Origin: CADCTQ01 sp963844325
Lineage (GTDB): Bacteria; Bacteroidota; Bacteroidia; Cytophagales; 172606-1
Length of the DNA stretch: 64,000 nt
Direction: 5' to 3'
Assembly (NCBI GenBank): GCA_963844325.1
Contig: CAWJNV010000002.1
Coordinates: 372,001 to 436,000 of the forward strand
Positions 43,895-53,094 of the stretch are shown here, piece after piece (position 1 is the stretch's first letter; every line of letters begins with the position of its first letter). Both the position numbers and the translations under genes were made by a program. The notes below the pieces were generated by a model that worked only from the letters and a program-made list of their open reading frames with translations, made no database searches and was not told where the DNA came from.

Positions 43895-46105
43895 TCAGGC
43901 GCTTTGATAGTTTGATGCGATTCGTTGTTGTTCACTGAGCACGTGCAGGGTACGGAGCACTTCCCGGTTGGAACTCAGGTTGTAGCGGGCGGCCGTCACG
44001 TTGTTGCCCACCTTCAGGGTGTAGGCGTTCGGGTACGAAGCCAGGGCCTTGAAGATGTCCTCGTCGGTGTAGTCGTCGCCGGCGGCCAGGGCGAAGCAGC
44101 CCGGCAGCTTTTCGATGATGCGCGTGGCGGCGTGGCCCTTGTTGATGCCGGCGTTCTTCAGTTCGATCACCTTGTTGCCTTCCATGATCTGGAGGCGCAT
44201 GGTAGACGTGTACTGGGCCAGGGTATCGATCAGTTCGTGCACCCGCATTTCGGCCAGGCCCTGGTCGGCCTTGCGGTAGTGCCACACCAGCGAAAAGTCC
44301 TTGACCTCGATGAACGAACCCGGCGTACGGTCCACGAAGAATTCGAAGATCGGCATGAGTTCTTCCTTCCAGTCCTGGTCGAGGAAGTCGGCCTGCGTCC
44401 ACTCGTGGTCGCCCAAATCCTTGGACCACACGCCGTGTTCGGCCACGATGCCGATGTTGAGGTGGCCCAGCCACTTCTGGAGCGTATCCTTGTCGCGGCC
44501 GCTGATTACCACCACGTGGTTGTCGGGCTGGCTGGAGAGCTTGCGCAGCAGGTTGAGCAGGTACTCGTCGGGAGCCACCTTCTGCGGGTCGTCCTGGAAG
44601 TCTACCAGCGTGCCGTCGTAGTCGAGCAGGAAGAGGCGCTTGTCACTCTCGTTGTAGGACTGCACGATCTCGGCGATGATTTCCTCGCTGAACTTTTTCC
44701 GCTTGATCTTGTCGGTGGCCTGACGGGCTTCCTGGAGGCGGGTCATGAACACCTCGGACCAGCGGTGCACGTTGTAGCGTTTGAGGGTTTGCTGCATGGC
44801 CGCGTTGCGCGAAATCTGCTCCTGCGGCGGCATGGTGAGGGCTTTGTGGATGGCCCGCACGATGTCGTGCACGTCGTCGGGATTCACCAGTACGGCTTCC
44901 ATCAGTTCCTTGGCGGCTCCGGCCATTTCACTCAGGATGAGTACGCCGGTCTGGTCGGTTTTGGAGGCGATGTACTCCTTGGCGATCAGGTTCATGCCGT
45001 CGCGGAAGGGCGTGATGAGGGCAATGTCGGACATGTAGTACACGGCCGCCAGCGTGTGGAAGGGGAGGGCCCGGTAGAAGTAGTGGATGGGCGTCCAGCG
45101 CAGCGTGTTGTACTTGCCGTTGATGCGGCCCACGGCCTCGTCGATCTGCTGCTTGAGCTGGTTGTACTGGTCGACGGTGGCCCGGGAGGGCACCACGATG
45201 GCCAGCAGGGTTACCTGGCCCTGGTACTCGGGGTAGCGTTCCAGGAACCGCTCAAACGCCTGGATGCGCTGCAAAATGCCTTTGGAATAGTCGAGCCGGT
45301 CTACCGACAGGATGATCTTGTCCTTGCCCAGCTGCTGGCGCAGTTCGATGATCTCGCGGATGGTCTCTTTCTCGAACACGGCCTTGGCGAACTTGTCGTA
45401 GTCGATGCCCATCGGGAAGGAATCGACCTCGGCCACGCGGCCGGCCAGCGTGATGCGGCCCAGGTAGTGGTCGTGGCCCAGGATGCGGGTGGTGGCGCTG
45501 AGGAAGTGCCGCACGTAGTCGTAGGTGTGGAAGCCCACCAGGTCGGCCCCCAGGATGCCCTGCAAAATCTCCTTGCGCCAGGGGCAGGAGCGGAACAGCT
45601 CGTACGACGGGAACGGGATGTGCAGGAAGAAGCCGATGGTAGCGTCGGGGAAGGCCTCCCGGAGCAGGGCCGGCAGCAGCATGAGCTGGTAGTCGTGCAC
45701 CCAGAAAATGTCGTCGGGCTGGGCAATCTTCACGATCTCGTCGCGGAAGCACTGGTTCACCTTCTTGTACGCTTCCCAGTACGTTTTCTTGTAAACCGTG
45801 TATTGCTTGAAGTAGTGGTAGAGCGGCCAGATGGTCTTGTTGCTGAACCCCTCGTAGAAGTTTTCGTAGTCGCGGTCGCTGAGGAATACCGGTTGCAGGT
45901 TATCGTTGTTCATCCGCTCCTTGAGGGCGTCCTGGTCCTCGGTCCGGATGGTCATGCCCGGCCATCCCACCCAGTAGTTCTCGCTGCTATTGGTTGAACT
46001 CAGCCCCGTAGCCAGGCCCCCCACACTTTGCTCGTAGATGAAATTCCCGTCTTTGACCTTGACGGAAATGGGAAGTCGGTTCGATATGGTGATTAGTCGT
46101 GGCAT
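43895..46105 (-). CDS. Bifunctional trehalose-6-phosphate synthase/phosphatase
   Basis: Makes trehalose 6-phosphate from UDP-glucose and glucose 6-phosphate and dephosphorylates it to trehalose, a compatible solute. 736 residues from the ATG at 46105 (MPRLITISNRLPISVKVKDG). The GT20 domain (about 1-470) shows 'EQSVGGLATGLS', 'WVHDYQLMLLPALLR', 'GFFLHIPFPSYELFR' and 'SVDRLDYSKGILQR'. The HAD phosphatase domain (about 500-736) shows 'LFLLDYDGTLVDF' with the nucleophile Asp and 'FALAAGDDYTDEDIFKAL'. The adjacent MscS gene also relates to osmotic stress. Confidence 0.95.
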   Translation of the reverse strand: MPRLITISNRLPISVKVKDGNFIYEQSVGGLATGLSSTNSSENYWVGWPGMTIRTEDQDALKERMNNDNLQPVFLSDRDYENFYEGFSNKTIWPLYHYFKQYTVYKKTYWEAYKKVNQCFRDEIVKIAQPDDIFWVHDYQLMLLPALLREAFPDATIGFFLHIPFPSYELFRSCPWRKEILQGILGADLVGFHTYDYVRHFLSATTRILGHDHYLGRITLAGRVAEVDSFPMGIDYDKFAKAVFEKETIREIIELRQQLGKDKIILSVDRLDYSKGILQRIQAFERFLERYPEYQGQVTLLAIVVPSRATVDQYNQLKQQIDEAVGRINGKYNTLRWTPIHYFYRALPFHTLAAVYYMSDIALITPFRDGMNLIAKEYIASKTDQTGVLILSEMAGAAKELMEAVLVNPDDVHDIVRAIHKALTMPPQEQISRNAAMQQTLKRYNVHRWSEVFMTRLQEARQATDKIKRKKFSEEIIAEIVQSYNESDKRLFLLDYDGTLVDFQDDPQKVAPDEYLLNLLRKLSSQPDNHVVVISGRDKDTLQKWLGHLNIGIVAEHGVWSKDLGDHEWTQADFLDQDWKEELMPIFEFFVDRTPGSFIEVKDFSLVWHYRKADQGLAEMRVHELIDTLAQYTSTMRLQIMEGNKVIELKNAGINKGHAATRIIEKLPGCFALAAGDDYTDEDIFKALASYPNAYTLKVGNNVTAARYNLSSNREVLRTLHVLSEQQRIASNYQSA

Positions 46106-46287
46106 AGGTAGGTCGAAGGGTTTAGCAGTAGCGGTACGGGGTTGCCCAGCGCAATCGGGATACGTAAAATCAATTTTATTATTTTTTCTGTACAATATAC
46201 GGAAAGCCCCCTAATTCGGTACAAAAATGGGTTCTTTTGGTGGTTTTTACCTACTTGCCGGCAAATTTTCGTTTGTATTTCAGCGGG

Positions 46288-47409
46288 TTATCTATTTTTA
46301 CCAACCAGCGGTTCTCCTTCATCGGTGCGGGCGTGGCCGTTGGTTTTGGGCACGCTTACCACTTCCAGCCGGGTGCGGGGCAGGCAGTCGGGGTAGTTTT
46401 TTTGCAGAAAAGTAATCATGTTTTCGCGCACCTCGCACCGGAGCGTAAACGTATTGCCGCTGTTGGTGGCACTCACCAGAATGCGCACCTCAATGGTATT
46501 TTCCTTCACGTCGGTCACCTGCAACTCCTTGGCCTTGCCGTCCCAGAGCGGATTGTTGTGCAGGATGCGTTCGAGTTGCTGGCGCATGGCCTCCAGCGGG
46601 GCGTTGTAGTTGAGGTAGAAGAACACCGTGCCCAGCAGGTCGGTCGAAACGCGGGTCCAGTTCTGGAAAGGCTTGTCGAGGAAGTAGTTGATGGGCACGA
46701 TCAGCCGGCGTTCGTCCCAGATTTTGAGCACCACGTACGTAAGGTTGATTTCCTCCACCCGCCCGAATTCGCCCTCCACGATCACCGCGTCGTCGATGCG
46801 GATGGGCTGGGCCACCGCAATCTGGATGCCGGCCAGGAGGCTGCCCAGCGTTTTCTGCGCCGCAAAGCCGACGATGATGCCGAGGATGCCCGCCGAGGCC
46901 AGCAGGCTCACGCCCACCTGGCGTACTTCCTCGAAGGTGAGCAGGGCCACCGCAATGGCAAACAGGATGATCACGAACACGAGGATGCGTTCGATGATCC
47001 GGAACTGGGTGTAAATCTTACGGGCCTGGAGGTTGTTTTCGGCCTTTACGTCGTAGTGGCTCACCACCAGTTCCCGCGAAAAGGCCACCACCCGGATGGC
47101 CAGGAAGGCGCCGGCGGCCACCAGCCCGATGGTAAGGGTGTGCAGGATGGGTTCGCGGAAGCGAAAGCTAAGGTTGTAGCCCGTAAACAGGACCACCAGC
47201 AGCACGATCAGGTACTTGAGCGGCGACTCCAGGTACACGTCGAGCAGGTGCGGGATCGAAAGCTCCGAGTTGCGGCCCCACCGCCGGAGTATCCCGAATA
47301 CGATCTTGTGGACGGCGTACCCGGCCAGGGCCGCCACCAGCATGGCGCCCAGGGCACCGAGGGTTCCCCAGTTTTCCGCGAACCGGGGCAGGAATTCTTC
47401 AAATTGCAT
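46288..47409 (-). CDS. MscS-family mechanosensitive channel
   Basis: 373 residues from the ATG at 47409 (MQFEEFLPRFAENWG). Four or so hydrophobic segments precede the Gly/Ala-rich pore helix 'LLASAGILGIIVGFAAQ' and 'KTLGSLLAGIQIAVAQPI', then the beta-domain 'IRIDDAVIVEGEFGRVEEI'. It opens under membrane tension to release solutes during hypo-osmotic shock. Same direction as, and upstream of, the trehalose gene (182 nt gap). Confidence 0.93.
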   Translation of the reverse strand: MQFEEFLPRFAENWGTLGALGAMLVAALAGYAVHKIVFGILRRWGRNSELSIPHLLDVYLESPLKYLIVLLVVLFTGYNLSFRFREPILHTLTIGLVAAGAFLAIRVVAFSRELVVSHYDVKAENNLQARKIYTQFRIIERILVFVIILFAIAVALLTFEEVRQVGVSLLASAGILGIIVGFAAQKTLGSLLAGIQIAVAQPIRIDDAVIVEGEFGRVEEINLTYVVLKIWDERRLIVPINYFLDKPFQNWTRVSTDLLGTVFFYLNYNAPLEAMRQQLERILHNNPLWDGKAKELQVTDVKENTIEVRILVSATNSGNTFTLRCEVRENMITFLQKNYPDCLPRTRLEVVSVPKTNGHARTDEGEPLVGKNR

Positions 47410-47422
47410 AGCTATGATTTTT

Positions 47423-47599
47423 AAAGGAGACCGGAGACGGGAGGAAGGGAGACCGGAGGAATGCGTACCCATGCAACGCGGCGCATGACGGGCAACGCGA
47501 AGCGATTGGACCAGTTGTCACAAACCCGTACCGAAGCCTCCTCATAGCCTCCTTCCCGATCTTCCTCCCGTCGCCCTTCCTCCCGTCTCCGGTCTCCTT
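47423..47599. repeat. Inverted repeat with GGAGACCGG/GACGGGAGG words
   Basis: Left arm 47423-47460, right arm 47561-47599: 26 consecutive matches followed by a partly matching stretch. It lies just upstream of the MscS start, in the divergent gap shared with the ferredoxin gene. The same words recur at 55.2-55.75 kb and 61.32 kb. Confidence 0.8.
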
Positions 47600-47703
47600 C
47601 TTCCAGGTGTACGGAATCGCGGGAGCGGAAGTTGGGACATTCCCGGGAAAGGTATTCCCGCTACAGAATTGCCCGGGGCGGCGGAAGTTCGGGCGGATTG
47701 GGG

Positions 47704-47711
47704 TAAATTTG
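47704..47711 (+). promoter_or_regulatory. -7 promoter element of the ferredoxin gene
   Basis: TAAATTTG is an exact match to the Bacteroidota TAnnTTTG -7 consensus, 19 nt before the start codon. No good -33 box is seen. Confidence 0.45.
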
Positions 47712-47730
47712 CCAAAATTAAGTCCTCATC

Positions 47731-48000
47731 ATGAGTAAGTTTCATCAACCCGAAAAGACGATATACGTGTGCGTAGGCAGCAAGTGCGGCAAACGCGGCG
47801 GCAAGGAAATGTGTAAGGAACTCAAGCACCAACTGCGCGAGGTTGGCCTGCGCGATACCGTAGAAATTGTCAAAACCGAATGCACGGACCGCTGCAAGTT
47901 CGCCCCCGTGCTGTCGGTACAGCCGGCCAACGTGTGGCTCAAGGAATACGGCGAACACGACGCCCGCCGGATTCTGCAAATCGCCCTGGGCGGGGAATAA
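47731..48000 (+). CDS. Thioredoxin-like (2Fe-2S) ferredoxin
   Basis: An 89-residue protein of the thioredoxin-like 2Fe-2S family. The cluster cysteines are in 'VCVGSKCGKRGG' and 'TECTDRCKFAP', giving a C-x4-C ... C-x3-C pattern. It probably serves as a small electron carrier. A single gene followed by an AT-rich inverted repeat and a strong shared terminator. Length is normal for the short form. Confidence 0.9.
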   Translation: MSKFHQPEKTIYVCVGSKCGKRGGKEMCKELKHQLREVGLRDTVEIVKTECTDRCKFAPVLSVQPANVWLKEYGEHDARRILQIALGGE

Positions 48001-48011
48001 ACGGGGCATAA

Positions 48012-48107
48012 ATTATAAATTTTAAATTATAGATTTTGAATTGCGGTCACCCACGTTCGGCAGTGTGCAGCTTAATAATCTAAAATCCATAATTCAAAAT
48101 TTATAAT
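48012..48107. repeat. AT-rich inverted repeat after the ferredoxin gene
   Basis: 48012-48042 pairs with 48074-48107 with a few mismatches. The arms are built from words such as ATTATAAATTTT and TAGATTTTGAATT. It stands directly beside the 25-bp terminator hairpin. Confidence 0.75.
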
Positions 48108-48162
48108 CTCAATCAAACGAAAAAGCCCGCGATACTGTCGCGGGCTTTTTCGTTTGATTGAG
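48108..48162. terminator. Perfect 25-bp bidirectional terminator between ferredoxin and ferritin genes
   Basis: 48108-48132 is exactly complementary to 48138-48162 with a 5-nt loop. The GC core is flanked by A5 on the left and T5 on the right, so it can end transcripts arriving from both sides. It lies 4 nt from the ferritin stop codon. Confidence 0.9.
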
Positions 48163-48166
48163 TTGG

Positions 48167-48703
48167 TTACGCGCCGGGCTCGGAGTCATACTTGATCTTG
48201 CCCACGTGGCGGTCAATTTCCCAGCGGCCGGTGCCTTCCTCACCGATCACGTCGAACAGTTCGACGGCGCGGCGGGCTACGTATTCCTCTTCCCGCTGCT
48301 CACGCAGGAACCAGTCGAGGAATTGCATCGTCATGAAGTCTTTCAGCCGCAGGCAACGGTCGGCGATGTTGTTGAACGACTGCGTAATGGCGATTTCCTG
48401 CTCCAGCGCATCCTCGAACACTTCGCGGAAGGAGTTGAACTCCAGCTTAATGTTGTCGATGGTGGGGGAGAGGGCCGTGCCGCCCAGGTCGCTCACGTAT
48501 TTAAAGATGCGGAGCATGTGCTGCCGCTCCTCGTCCGACTGCTTGTAGAAATATTCGGCGCTCTTGTCGTAACCGTTGCGGTCGCACCAGGAGGCCATAG
48601 CCAGATATAGGGAAGAAGAATGGGCTTCTTTCTGGATTTGCTCATTCAGCAAAGCTTCCACTTCGGCCGTCAATGAGCTTTTTAGGCGCAATAGGTCTTT
48701 CAT
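48167..48703 (-). CDS. Ferritin (non-haem iron storage)
   Basis: A 178-residue four-helix ferritin. Ferroxidase and metal ligands are visible in 'LNEQIQKEAHSSSLYLAMA', 'QSDEERQHMLRIFKYV' and 'QFLDWFLREQREEE'. It oxidises Fe(II) and stores Fe(III) in a 24-mer. The convergent neighbour is a 2Fe-2S ferredoxin, possibly but not necessarily functionally linked. Confidence 0.95.
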   Translation of the reverse strand: MKDLLRLKSSLTAEVEALLNEQIQKEAHSSSLYLAMASWCDRNGYDKSAEYFYKQSDEERQHMLRIFKYVSDLGGTALSPTIDNIKLEFNSFREVFEDALEQEIAITQSFNNIADRCLRLKDFMTMQFLDWFLREQREEEYVARRAVELFDVIGEEGTGRWEIDRHVGKIKYDSEPGA

Positions 48704-49111
48704 ATAGATGTGCGTTTCTAAGTAGGAGAACGTAATTTACGCAGGAGAGGTTCTGGCCTGCAAGTAAATTGACCAGAAGTTAGCTCTATCTCAGCAATTT
48801 ATATCCATACTGATTCCAAACAGGAGCGGGATTTGCAGAATTGGAGGATTAGCCGGATTGCGGATCAGCATTTTCGGGATTGAAGGATGAACAGGATTCG
48901 GGGAGGAGCCGGATTTGGAATGCGGTAAGCAATAGGTAAGCAGGAAAAGACAGGCAGCAGGAGTTTTGCCAAAAGGATGCAGCGAACTACCGGACCAGCG
49001 CCCTGATTCCCAGCCCTTACGCCTGGCAATCCTTTGGTCCGCACATCCCGTTCAGATCGGGTGAATCCCGATCCGCAATCCTGGCAATCCTTTAATCCTG
49101 CGAATCCCGGT
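48704..49111. repeat. Intergenic region with GGATTGCGGAT-type inverted repeats
   Basis: 408 bp without a gene. GATTGCGGATC (48856-48866) faces GATCCGCAATC (49070-49080), and further copies of GGATT/AATCC words lie around both (about 48845-48915 and 49025-49112). The right group ends at the stop codon of the next gene. The middle shows nothing recognisable. Confidence 0.65.
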
Positions 49112-49489
49112 CTAGACAGCCATTCCCCGTGATCCGGCCCGGTGGAGCCGTTCGTGGAGGATGCTGTTGAGTTCGAGCATCACTTTGGCGCCGGCCAGCA
49201 GTTCTTTAAAGGCAATCACCTGCGGCAGCGTGAGTACGTAGCAGTTTTCGCAGGCGCACAGGTTGATAATCTCCACGTCGGCGGCCCGGCTGGCGTCGGA
49301 AGCCATGCGGGCAAGGTCTACCCGGTCAATGGCCGCCTTGAGGCGAAAGAAGCACTTTAACTTGTACTTTACCGTCCGGTGCGCAAATTCCACGTATAAA
49401 CAGTGTTCCAGGTCCGACTGGTACACGCAACCGGCTTCGGTACGAAAAACTTCCTGAAGGGCAGCACAAGGGGAAGATGGCAGGCGCAT
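49112..49489 (-). CDS. Conserved hypothetical protein, 125 residues
   Basis: Soluble protein with 'VYQSDLEHCLYVEFAHRTV' and 'YKLKCFFRLKAAIDRVDLA', then 'LCACENCYVLTLPQVIAF'. Similar proteins occur across Bacteroidota in my memory but with no assigned function. Four to five cysteines, including a CxxC ('CACENC'), could bind metal. Confidence 0.7.
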   Translation of the reverse strand: MRLPSSPCAALQEVFRTEAGCVYQSDLEHCLYVEFAHRTVKYKLKCFFRLKAAIDRVDLARMASDASRAADVEIINLCACENCYVLTLPQVIAFKELLAGAKVMLELNSILHERLHRAGSRGMAV

Positions 49490-49644
49490 AAGGGTAAAAG
49501 GCTATTGGTGGCACAAACATACTGCTTATTTATAATCAGTCCAAATAAATTTGATCAACGGTTGTACAAATGGATGTCATCTTTCCGCCATCTTTTTGCT
49601 ATCTAACAACCCCGGCCGGTAACCAACCGGCAGCAAGCAGTACC

Positions 49645-49700
49645 CACTACCCACTACCCAATACCCAATACTCAATACTCAATACCCAATACTCACTACC
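49645..49700 (+). repeat. Short tandem repeat directly upstream of the carbonic anhydrase start
   Basis: About 56 bp of ACCCACT, ACCCAAT and ACTCAAT units in the same direction, ending a few bases before the ATG at 49705. It occupies the position of the 5' untranslated region. No inverted partner seen nearby. Confidence 0.75.
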
Positions 49701-49704
49701 AAGC

Positions 49705-50214
49705 ATGGCCCTCATCCTACCCGTCCGGGGCATCCACCCGTTTTTTGGCAAAGACTGTTTCCTGGCTCCCAACGCCACCGTCGTCGGCGAAGTGGTGATG
49801 GGCGACGCGTGCAGCGTGTGGTTCAACGCGGTGGTCCGCGGCGACGTGCACGCCATCACCATCGGCCACCGCACCAACATCCAGGACGGCGCCGTGATCC
49901 ACTGCACGTACCAGAAGTACCAGACGACCATCGGCAACCACGTTTCCATTGCCCACAACGCAGTGGTGCATGGCTGCACGCTGGAAGACGAAGTGCTGGT
50001 GGGCATGGGCGCCATCGTGATGGACGGGGCCTTGGTGGGCCGGGGTTCCATTGTGGCGGCCGGGGCCATCGTGCTCCAGCACACGGTCATCGAACCCGGC
50101 AGCATCTACGCGGGCAACCCGGCCAAATTCATTAAAAAGGTAAGCCCCGAACAGGCCGAAATCTTCCTGCGCACGGCCAACAACTACGTAATGTACAAGG
50201 AGTGGTTTACCTGA
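49705..50214 (+). CDS. Gamma carbonic anhydrase family protein
   Basis: A 169-residue left-handed beta-helix protein with hexapeptide repeats. The metal-ligand histidines of the family are present in 'IQDGAVIHCTYQKY' and 'VSIAHNAVVHGCTL'; the Arg/Asp pair is in 'WFNAVVRGDVHAI'. It probably hydrates CO2 or is an acyltransferase-like relative. The ATG at 49705 is chosen because the upstream part from 49570 is the tandem repeat. Confidence 0.9.
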   Translation: MALILPVRGIHPFFGKDCFLAPNATVVGEVVMGDACSVWFNAVVRGDVHAITIGHRTNIQDGAVIHCTYQKYQTTIGNHVSIAHNAVVHGCTLEDEVLVGMGAIVMDGALVGRGSIVAAGAIVLQHTVIEPGSIYAGNPAKFIKKVSPEQAEIFLRTANNYVMYKEWFT

Positions 50215-50427
50215 GTCCGCCGCCGGGCGGGGGTAAAACGGGCAAGTCGTTGCGGCCGGAAAGCGATTCCCGCTCTGTTCTGGCGTGAACCGTAACGGAC
50301 GGCGCGTGTCCGCATGCGGACGGGCCATCCGGCTGCGGGCCGGCAGACCGGCGTAAATACCGCACCCGGAGGGACTGCCGGGCTTTGGCAGACCATTTGC
50401 GGGCAAAGCCCAACACCCAACCGCCCT

Positions 50428-52896
50428 ATGTTACAGAACTACCTGATCATCTCCTGGCGAAACCTGCTGCGCAACCGGCGCTTTTCCCTGCTCAACATTA
50501 CCGGGCTGGCCATTGGGCTGGCGGTAAGCTTTCTGATTTACCAATACGTGCAATTCGAGCGGAGCTACGACCGGTTTCACCAACACGCCGGCCGCCTCTA
50601 CCGGGTACCGATTACGTACGCGGGCAGCTTTGCCTCCATCGGCACTTCGGCCACCACGCACCCGGCCCTGGGACCCGCCCTGCAGGCTGATTTTCCGGAG
50701 GTGCAGGCTTTTAGCCGGTTGGTGCGGGCTACGCTCTTCATGAATACCCCATCCCTGGCGTACACCGATAACCGGGGGCAGGAAGTGGCCTTTAACGAAA
50801 AACGGCTTTACGCCGCTGATTCCTCGTTTCTCTCCTTGTTTTCTTACCCCCTCCTGGCGGGCACCCCGGCGCGGGCCCTGCAAGCCCCCAACAGCGTGGT
50901 GCTCACCGAGCGTACGGCGCGCAAATACTTCGGCAACCAGCCGGCCCTGGGCAAGACGCTGCGGCTCAACGGGGAAGTGAACCTTACCGTAACGGGCGTG
51001 CTGGAGGACCTGCCCCCCAACTCACACTTGCAGTTCGACGCCCTGCTGTCCTTTTCCAGTCTGGGAAAAGACATGTACCGGATCGCGGGCAACTGGACCT
51101 GGCCGGAGTTCTACACGTACGTGTTGCTGGCCCCGGGAGCCGACCCGGAGAAACTCGAACGGAAGCTGCCCGCCTTCACGGAGAAATACATGAGCGCCAT
51201 TTTCAGGGAACACAAATTCACTTCCCGCTTTTTCCTCCAGCCGGTCACCGACATCCACCTGCACTCTGATTTTTTGTACGAGCAGGACGTGAACGGGAGC
51301 GAACGGACGGTGTACTTCCTGGTGTTGCTGGGCGTGTTCGTGACGGCCATTGCCTGGGTTAACTACGTGAACCTGTCAACGGCCAAATCCCTGGAGCGGG
51401 CCAAAGAGGTGGGCCTCCGGAAAGTAGCCGGCGCCAGCAAGAGCCAACTGGTCGTCCAGTTTTTTTTCGATGCTTTCCTGATCAACGTGCTGGCGGTGGG
51501 GCTGGCCGGCGGCCTGCTGCTGCTGTCGGCGCCTTACGTGGAAACCCTGGTGGGCAAGGACATTTTCCGGTTGCTGCTCGCGCCGGGCCCGCAACAGACG
51601 CCTTCCCTGTGGCTGATCGCCGGGGGCGTCACGCTGCTGGGTACGCTCCTGACGGGTTTGTACCCGGCCCTCCTGTTGGCTTCCTTCCAACCCATCCTGG
51701 TGCTCAAAGGAAGCTTGTACAAATCCCCGTCGGGCGTACTGCTCCGGCGGGTACTGGTCACGTTCCAGTACAGCTTATCCGTTTTTCTGCTGGCGGGCAC
51801 CTTTACGCTGTACCGGCAGCTTTCCTTCATGCAGAACCAGGACCTGGGGTACGCCAAAGACCAGGTCCTGGTGTTGCAGGCCCCCGCCACCTACGACTCT
51901 ACTTTGTCGGGCCGGATCGCCTACTTCGGGCAGCAACTCCGGCAATTGCCCGCCGTCGGCCGCATGACTGCCTCCGACGACGTGCCGGGCCACACGATGA
52001 CCGACCGCAATACCATCCGCCGGGCCGAACACACCGCGGAACGGAATTTCAACACGTACATCCAGGCCGTGGACACCGCCTTCTTTTCGACCTACCGGAT
52101 CGGGTTGGTGGCCGGCCGCGGCTTCCGCGCGACGGAACGTTTTCAGTTCGGCCGGTCCAACAAAGTGCTCATCAACGAGGAGGTGAGCAAAAGGCTGGGG
52201 TACGCCCGGCCCGAAGACGCCCTTCACCAACTGATCGTTTCGCGCATCCACGGTGCGGAATACACGGGCGAAGTAGTCGGGATCGTGAAAAATTACCACC
52301 AGGTTTCCCTCAAGGAAAACTACGACCCCATCCTGTATTTCTACCCGGAGTGGGAACAATGGAAATACTTGTCCCTGCAAGTCGATACCCGGGACCTGAG
52401 CCGGACGATTGCCTCGGTGAAAGCCCTGTACGGAAAGGCTTTTCCGCACAATGCCTTCGAATACTTCTTCCTCGACGACTACTTTGACCAGCAATACCAG
52501 GCCGAACAGCGAATGGCGGCACTGCTGGGGCTGTTTACGGGGCTGGCGGTGCTGATTGCGTGCCTGGGCCTGGTAGGGCTGTCGGTATTTGCGGCGGGCC
52601 AGCGGCAGAAGGAAATGGGCATCCGCAAAGTGCTTGGGGCTTCGGTCACCGGCATTCTGCTGCTCTTTTCCCGGGAGTCGCTCCGGCTCATCCTCCTGGC
52701 CTGCCTCATCGCCCTGCCGCTGGTCTACCTGGCCGCCGCCTCGTGGCTCAACAATTTCGCGTTCCACATCACCATCGGCTGGCAGATCCTGATGCTGCCG
52801 CCCATCCTGCTGGTGGTCCTCTCTTTGGGCACGATCATCCTGGTTTGCTGGAAAGCGGCCGGCACCAACCCCAGCGAGGCGTTGCGGCAGCAGTAA
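50428..52896 (+). CDS. FtsX/MacB-type ABC transporter permease, orphan 1
   Basis: 822 residues from the ATG at 50428 (MLQNYLIISWRNLLRNRRF). Two FtsX units: the N-terminal membrane helix ('LNITGLAIGLAVSFLIYQY') followed by a periplasmic MacB_PCD domain, then helices near 290-460, a second periplasmic domain, and the C-terminal helices starting 'AALLGLFTGLAVLIACLGL' with the FtsX motif 'KEMGIRKVLGASVTGIL'. No ATPase or membrane-fusion partner is adjacent. This 800-residue class is common in Cytophagales and may work with an ATPase encoded elsewhere. It is one of three in 11 kb. Confidence 0.9.
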   Translation: MLQNYLIISWRNLLRNRRFSLLNITGLAIGLAVSFLIYQYVQFERSYDRFHQHAGRLYRVPITYAGSFASIGTSATTHPALGPALQADFPEVQAFSRLVRATLFMNTPSLAYTDNRGQEVAFNEKRLYAADSSFLSLFSYPLLAGTPARALQAPNSVVLTERTARKYFGNQPALGKTLRLNGEVNLTVTGVLEDLPPNSHLQFDALLSFSSLGKDMYRIAGNWTWPEFYTYVLLAPGADPEKLERKLPAFTEKYMSAIFREHKFTSRFFLQPVTDIHLHSDFLYEQDVNGSERTVYFLVLLGVFVTAIAWVNYVNLSTAKSLERAKEVGLRKVAGASKSQLVVQFFFDAFLINVLAVGLAGGLLLLSAPYVETLVGKDIFRLLLAPGPQQTPSLWLIAGGVTLLGTLLTGLYPALLLASFQPILVLKGSLYKSPSGVLLRRVLVTFQYSLSVFLLAGTFTLYRQLSFMQNQDLGYAKDQVLVLQAPATYDSTLSGRIAYFGQQLRQLPAVGRMTASDDVPGHTMTDRNTIRRAEHTAERNFNTYIQAVDTAFFSTYRIGLVAGRGFRATERFQFGRSNKVLINEEVSKRLGYARPEDALHQLIVSRIHGAEYTGEVVGIVKNYHQVSLKENYDPILYFYPEWEQWKYLSLQVDTRDLSRTIASVKALYGKAFPHNAFEYFFLDDYFDQQYQAEQRMAALLGLFTGLAVLIACLGLVGLSVFAAGQRQKEMGIRKVLGASVTGILLLFSRESLRLILLACLIALPLVYLAAASWLNNFAFHITIGWQILMLPPILLVVLSLGTIILVCWKAAGTNPSEALRQQ

Positions 52897-52902
52897 TATT
52901 CA

Positions 52903-52974
52903 TTCGTTGTTGGTTATTCGTTGTTCGTAAGGCTCTGATTTGCGAACAACGGATAACGAACAACCAACAACGAA
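52903..52974. repeat. Inverted repeat with TTCGTTGTTGG words
   Basis: Left arm 52903-52927, right arm 52943-52974; the right arm has one extra 7-bp unit. Positioned between the permease stop and the SRAP gene. Confidence 0.75.
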
Positions 52975-53094
52975 AGGGGATAAATAAACGGTTTGGCCTT
53001 CTGGCCCGTAAAACTGAAAATGTTTGCGTGCGGTCTGCTAACTTTAGCAACCTGCAAAAACCTTTTTCAACCTTTAAATTTTCAGACCAACCCT

